From the NCBI GenBank assembly GCA_916719935.1, contig CAKAPY010000017.1, positions 1 to 13,172 on the forward strand: DNA of 13,172 nt. Direction: 5' to 3'. A program made the position numbers and the translations under genes. Below the pieces are notes generated by a model, which did not search any database, was not told the DNA's origin, and worked only from the letters and a program-made list of their open reading frames with translations. Below, piece by piece: positions 12,404 through 13,172 of this stretch. Within the stretch, counting starts at the first letter, position 1. Every line of letters begins with the position of its first letter. The stretch comes from an uncultured Actinomyces sp. Its GTDB lineage: Bacteria > Actinomycetota > Actinomycetes > Actinomycetales > Actinomycetaceae.

Positions 12404-13172
12404 TCAAGCCGCCAGCAGCTCGATACGCACTGACTCTTTTGCCTCTGAGCGCACTGCTCCTAGGGGCCACCCCCGCGAGCGCTCAAGAGCTGCCCACGCA
12501 CGTTCAGGGAACCCAAAGAGCACAGGCCTCAGCTTCTGCGCGCTCCGCCTCGCTCTCTGGGCTCGCGCCCCAATCAACAACGCGACCGCAGATATTGGGA
12601 GATGCGGGTCAGGCCTCGGGAATTGACGTACGAATCAATAAGCTGGAGCCACGGGTCATTACCTCGCAGCACAACCTGCAGGTATCGGGGGTTGTTCGAA
12701 ACCTGTCAGATAAGCCCGTCACGAACCCATCCCTGGATGCTTACGTCCAGACCTATTCACCAGTGACCGCACCGGAACTTTCCTCATACCTTTCAGGTCA
12801 GAGCTGGCAGGGTCGGCGTGTTCACGCGGGCACCCTCGAGGCAACGATTGCTCCTCACACCGAGCAGACCTTCCACATCACAATCCCCTTTGAATCCCTT
12901 CCCTTCGGATCAGATTTCGAGTGGGGACCGCGTGGAATCACCATCGTTGTTGAAGGCGATGAAACTCGCGGCTCTGATCGCTCAATCCTCGTGTGGGATT
13001 CGGGGTACTCCCTTGAACCCACTCGCGCAAATGTCCTGCTCCCGTGGACCGAATCAACGCCGCAAACTCCCACCGACTCCTATTCGATCCTGTCCGCAGC
13101 ATCGATGACCGGTGTTACCTTCGCGACCGATTCAGATACTTTGGTCTTCGGGGACCATGAGCTCGCGGACCA
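12400..13172 (+). CDS. Secreted DUF6049-like envelope protein (partial, 3' end missing)
   Basis: An open frame of 257 codons starting at ATG 12400 and running off the right edge. It starts MIKPPAARYALTLLPLSALL and continues LGATPASAQE, a clear Sec signal peptide with likely cleavage after ASA (residue 28). A Ser/Ala/Gln-rich stretch follows, then from about residue 74 a beta-rich extracellular domain (GIDVRINKLEPRVIT, LQVSGVVRNLSDKPV). That segment resembles the N-terminal immunoglobulin-like domain of DUF6049 proteins. The ATG overlaps the Nudix stop codon (ATGA), indicating translational coupling. The order pcnA / Nudix / this gene matches mycobacterial Rv3907c-Rv3909, where a MurJ-type flippase gene follows; I would expect one just past the right edge. 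Function in the family is unknown; a cell-envelope role is inferred from export and neighbours. Confidence 0.85.
   Translation, partial: MIKPPAARYALTLLPLSALLLGATPASAQELPTHVQGTQRAQASASARSASLSGLAPQSTTRPQILGDAGQASGIDVRINKLEPRVITSQHNLQVSGVVRNLSDKPVTNPSLDAYVQTYSPVTAPELSSYLSGQSWQGRRVHAGTLEATIAPHTEQTFHITIPFESLPFGSDFEWGPRGITIVVEGDETRGSDRSILVWDSGYSLEPTRANVLLPWTESTPQTPTDSYSILSAASMTGVTFATDSDTLVFGDHELAD

Noticed and set aside
12818..13108. Open frames on both strands inside the DUF6049-like gene
   Set aside because: The frame from 12400 has a signal peptide, coupling to the upstream gene and stays open to the edge; the others are shadows.
1..13172. CRISPR array, insertion sequence, tRNA, phage or integrated element
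   Set aside because: No spaced direct repeats of suitable length, no transposase or integrase frame, and no cloverleaf seen; the only short tandem pattern is the DnaA boxes.

Overview
This window looks like chromosomal core sequence from a moderately high-GC actinobacterium, most likely Actinomycetaceae (Actinomyces/Schaalia-like). The evidence is the rpsF-ssb-rpsR-rplI cluster next to dnaB, a pcnA / Nudix hydrolase / secreted DUF6049-like trio in the order seen in Mycobacterium (pcnA, mutT4, Rv3909), a large class A penicillin-binding protein with a long basic cytoplasmic N-terminus, frequent GTG starts, TAnnnT -10 elements and probable leaderless genes. The taxon is inferred from gene content and order; no search was run. 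I see no insertion sequence, prophage, tRNA, rRNA or CRISPR array.

Layout. 1-100 (minus): 5' end of an unidentified membrane protein gene that runs off the left edge. 178-672 (minus): GNAT acetyltransferase, divergent from 747-1688 (plus), a RarD/EamA transporter. 1663-2217 (minus): small tail-anchored protein with a variant leucine-rich-repeat-like head, directly downstream of dnaB (2238-3581, minus). 3582 to about 4140: control region between dnaB and a DinF-type MATE exporter (plus, ending 5503). It holds at least eight good DnaA-box matches and several weaker ones, some spaced exactly 11 bp apart. 5531-7433 (plus): ribosomal protein/SSB operon with a recognisable promoter, a structured leader resembling the S6:S18-binding motif, rpsF, ssb, rpsR and rplI, closed by a strong bidirectional terminator at 7452-7495. 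7512-10016 and 10080-11684 (minus): class A PBP and the CCA-adding enzyme pcnA, probably co-transcribed. 11685-11863: divergent promoter region with an 11-bp perfect inverted repeat. 11864-12403 (plus): Nudix hydrolase, overlapping by four bases a secreted DUF6049-like gene (12400 to the right edge).

How the genes fit together. The centre is a replication/translation neighbourhood: replicative helicase, single-strand binding protein and three ribosomal proteins. The helicase and the ribosomal operon point away from the DnaA-box cluster, so the cluster could be an origin, a DnaA titration site or a DnaA-responsive promoter region. The right half combines cell-wall synthesis (PBP), tRNA maturation (pcnA) and nucleotide or diphosphate clean-up (Nudix) with an envelope protein. 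The most notable items are the DnaA-box cluster, the overlap of those boxes with an unusual MATE 5' extension, and the rpsF leader that appears to imitate 16S rRNA while pairing with its own ribosome binding site.
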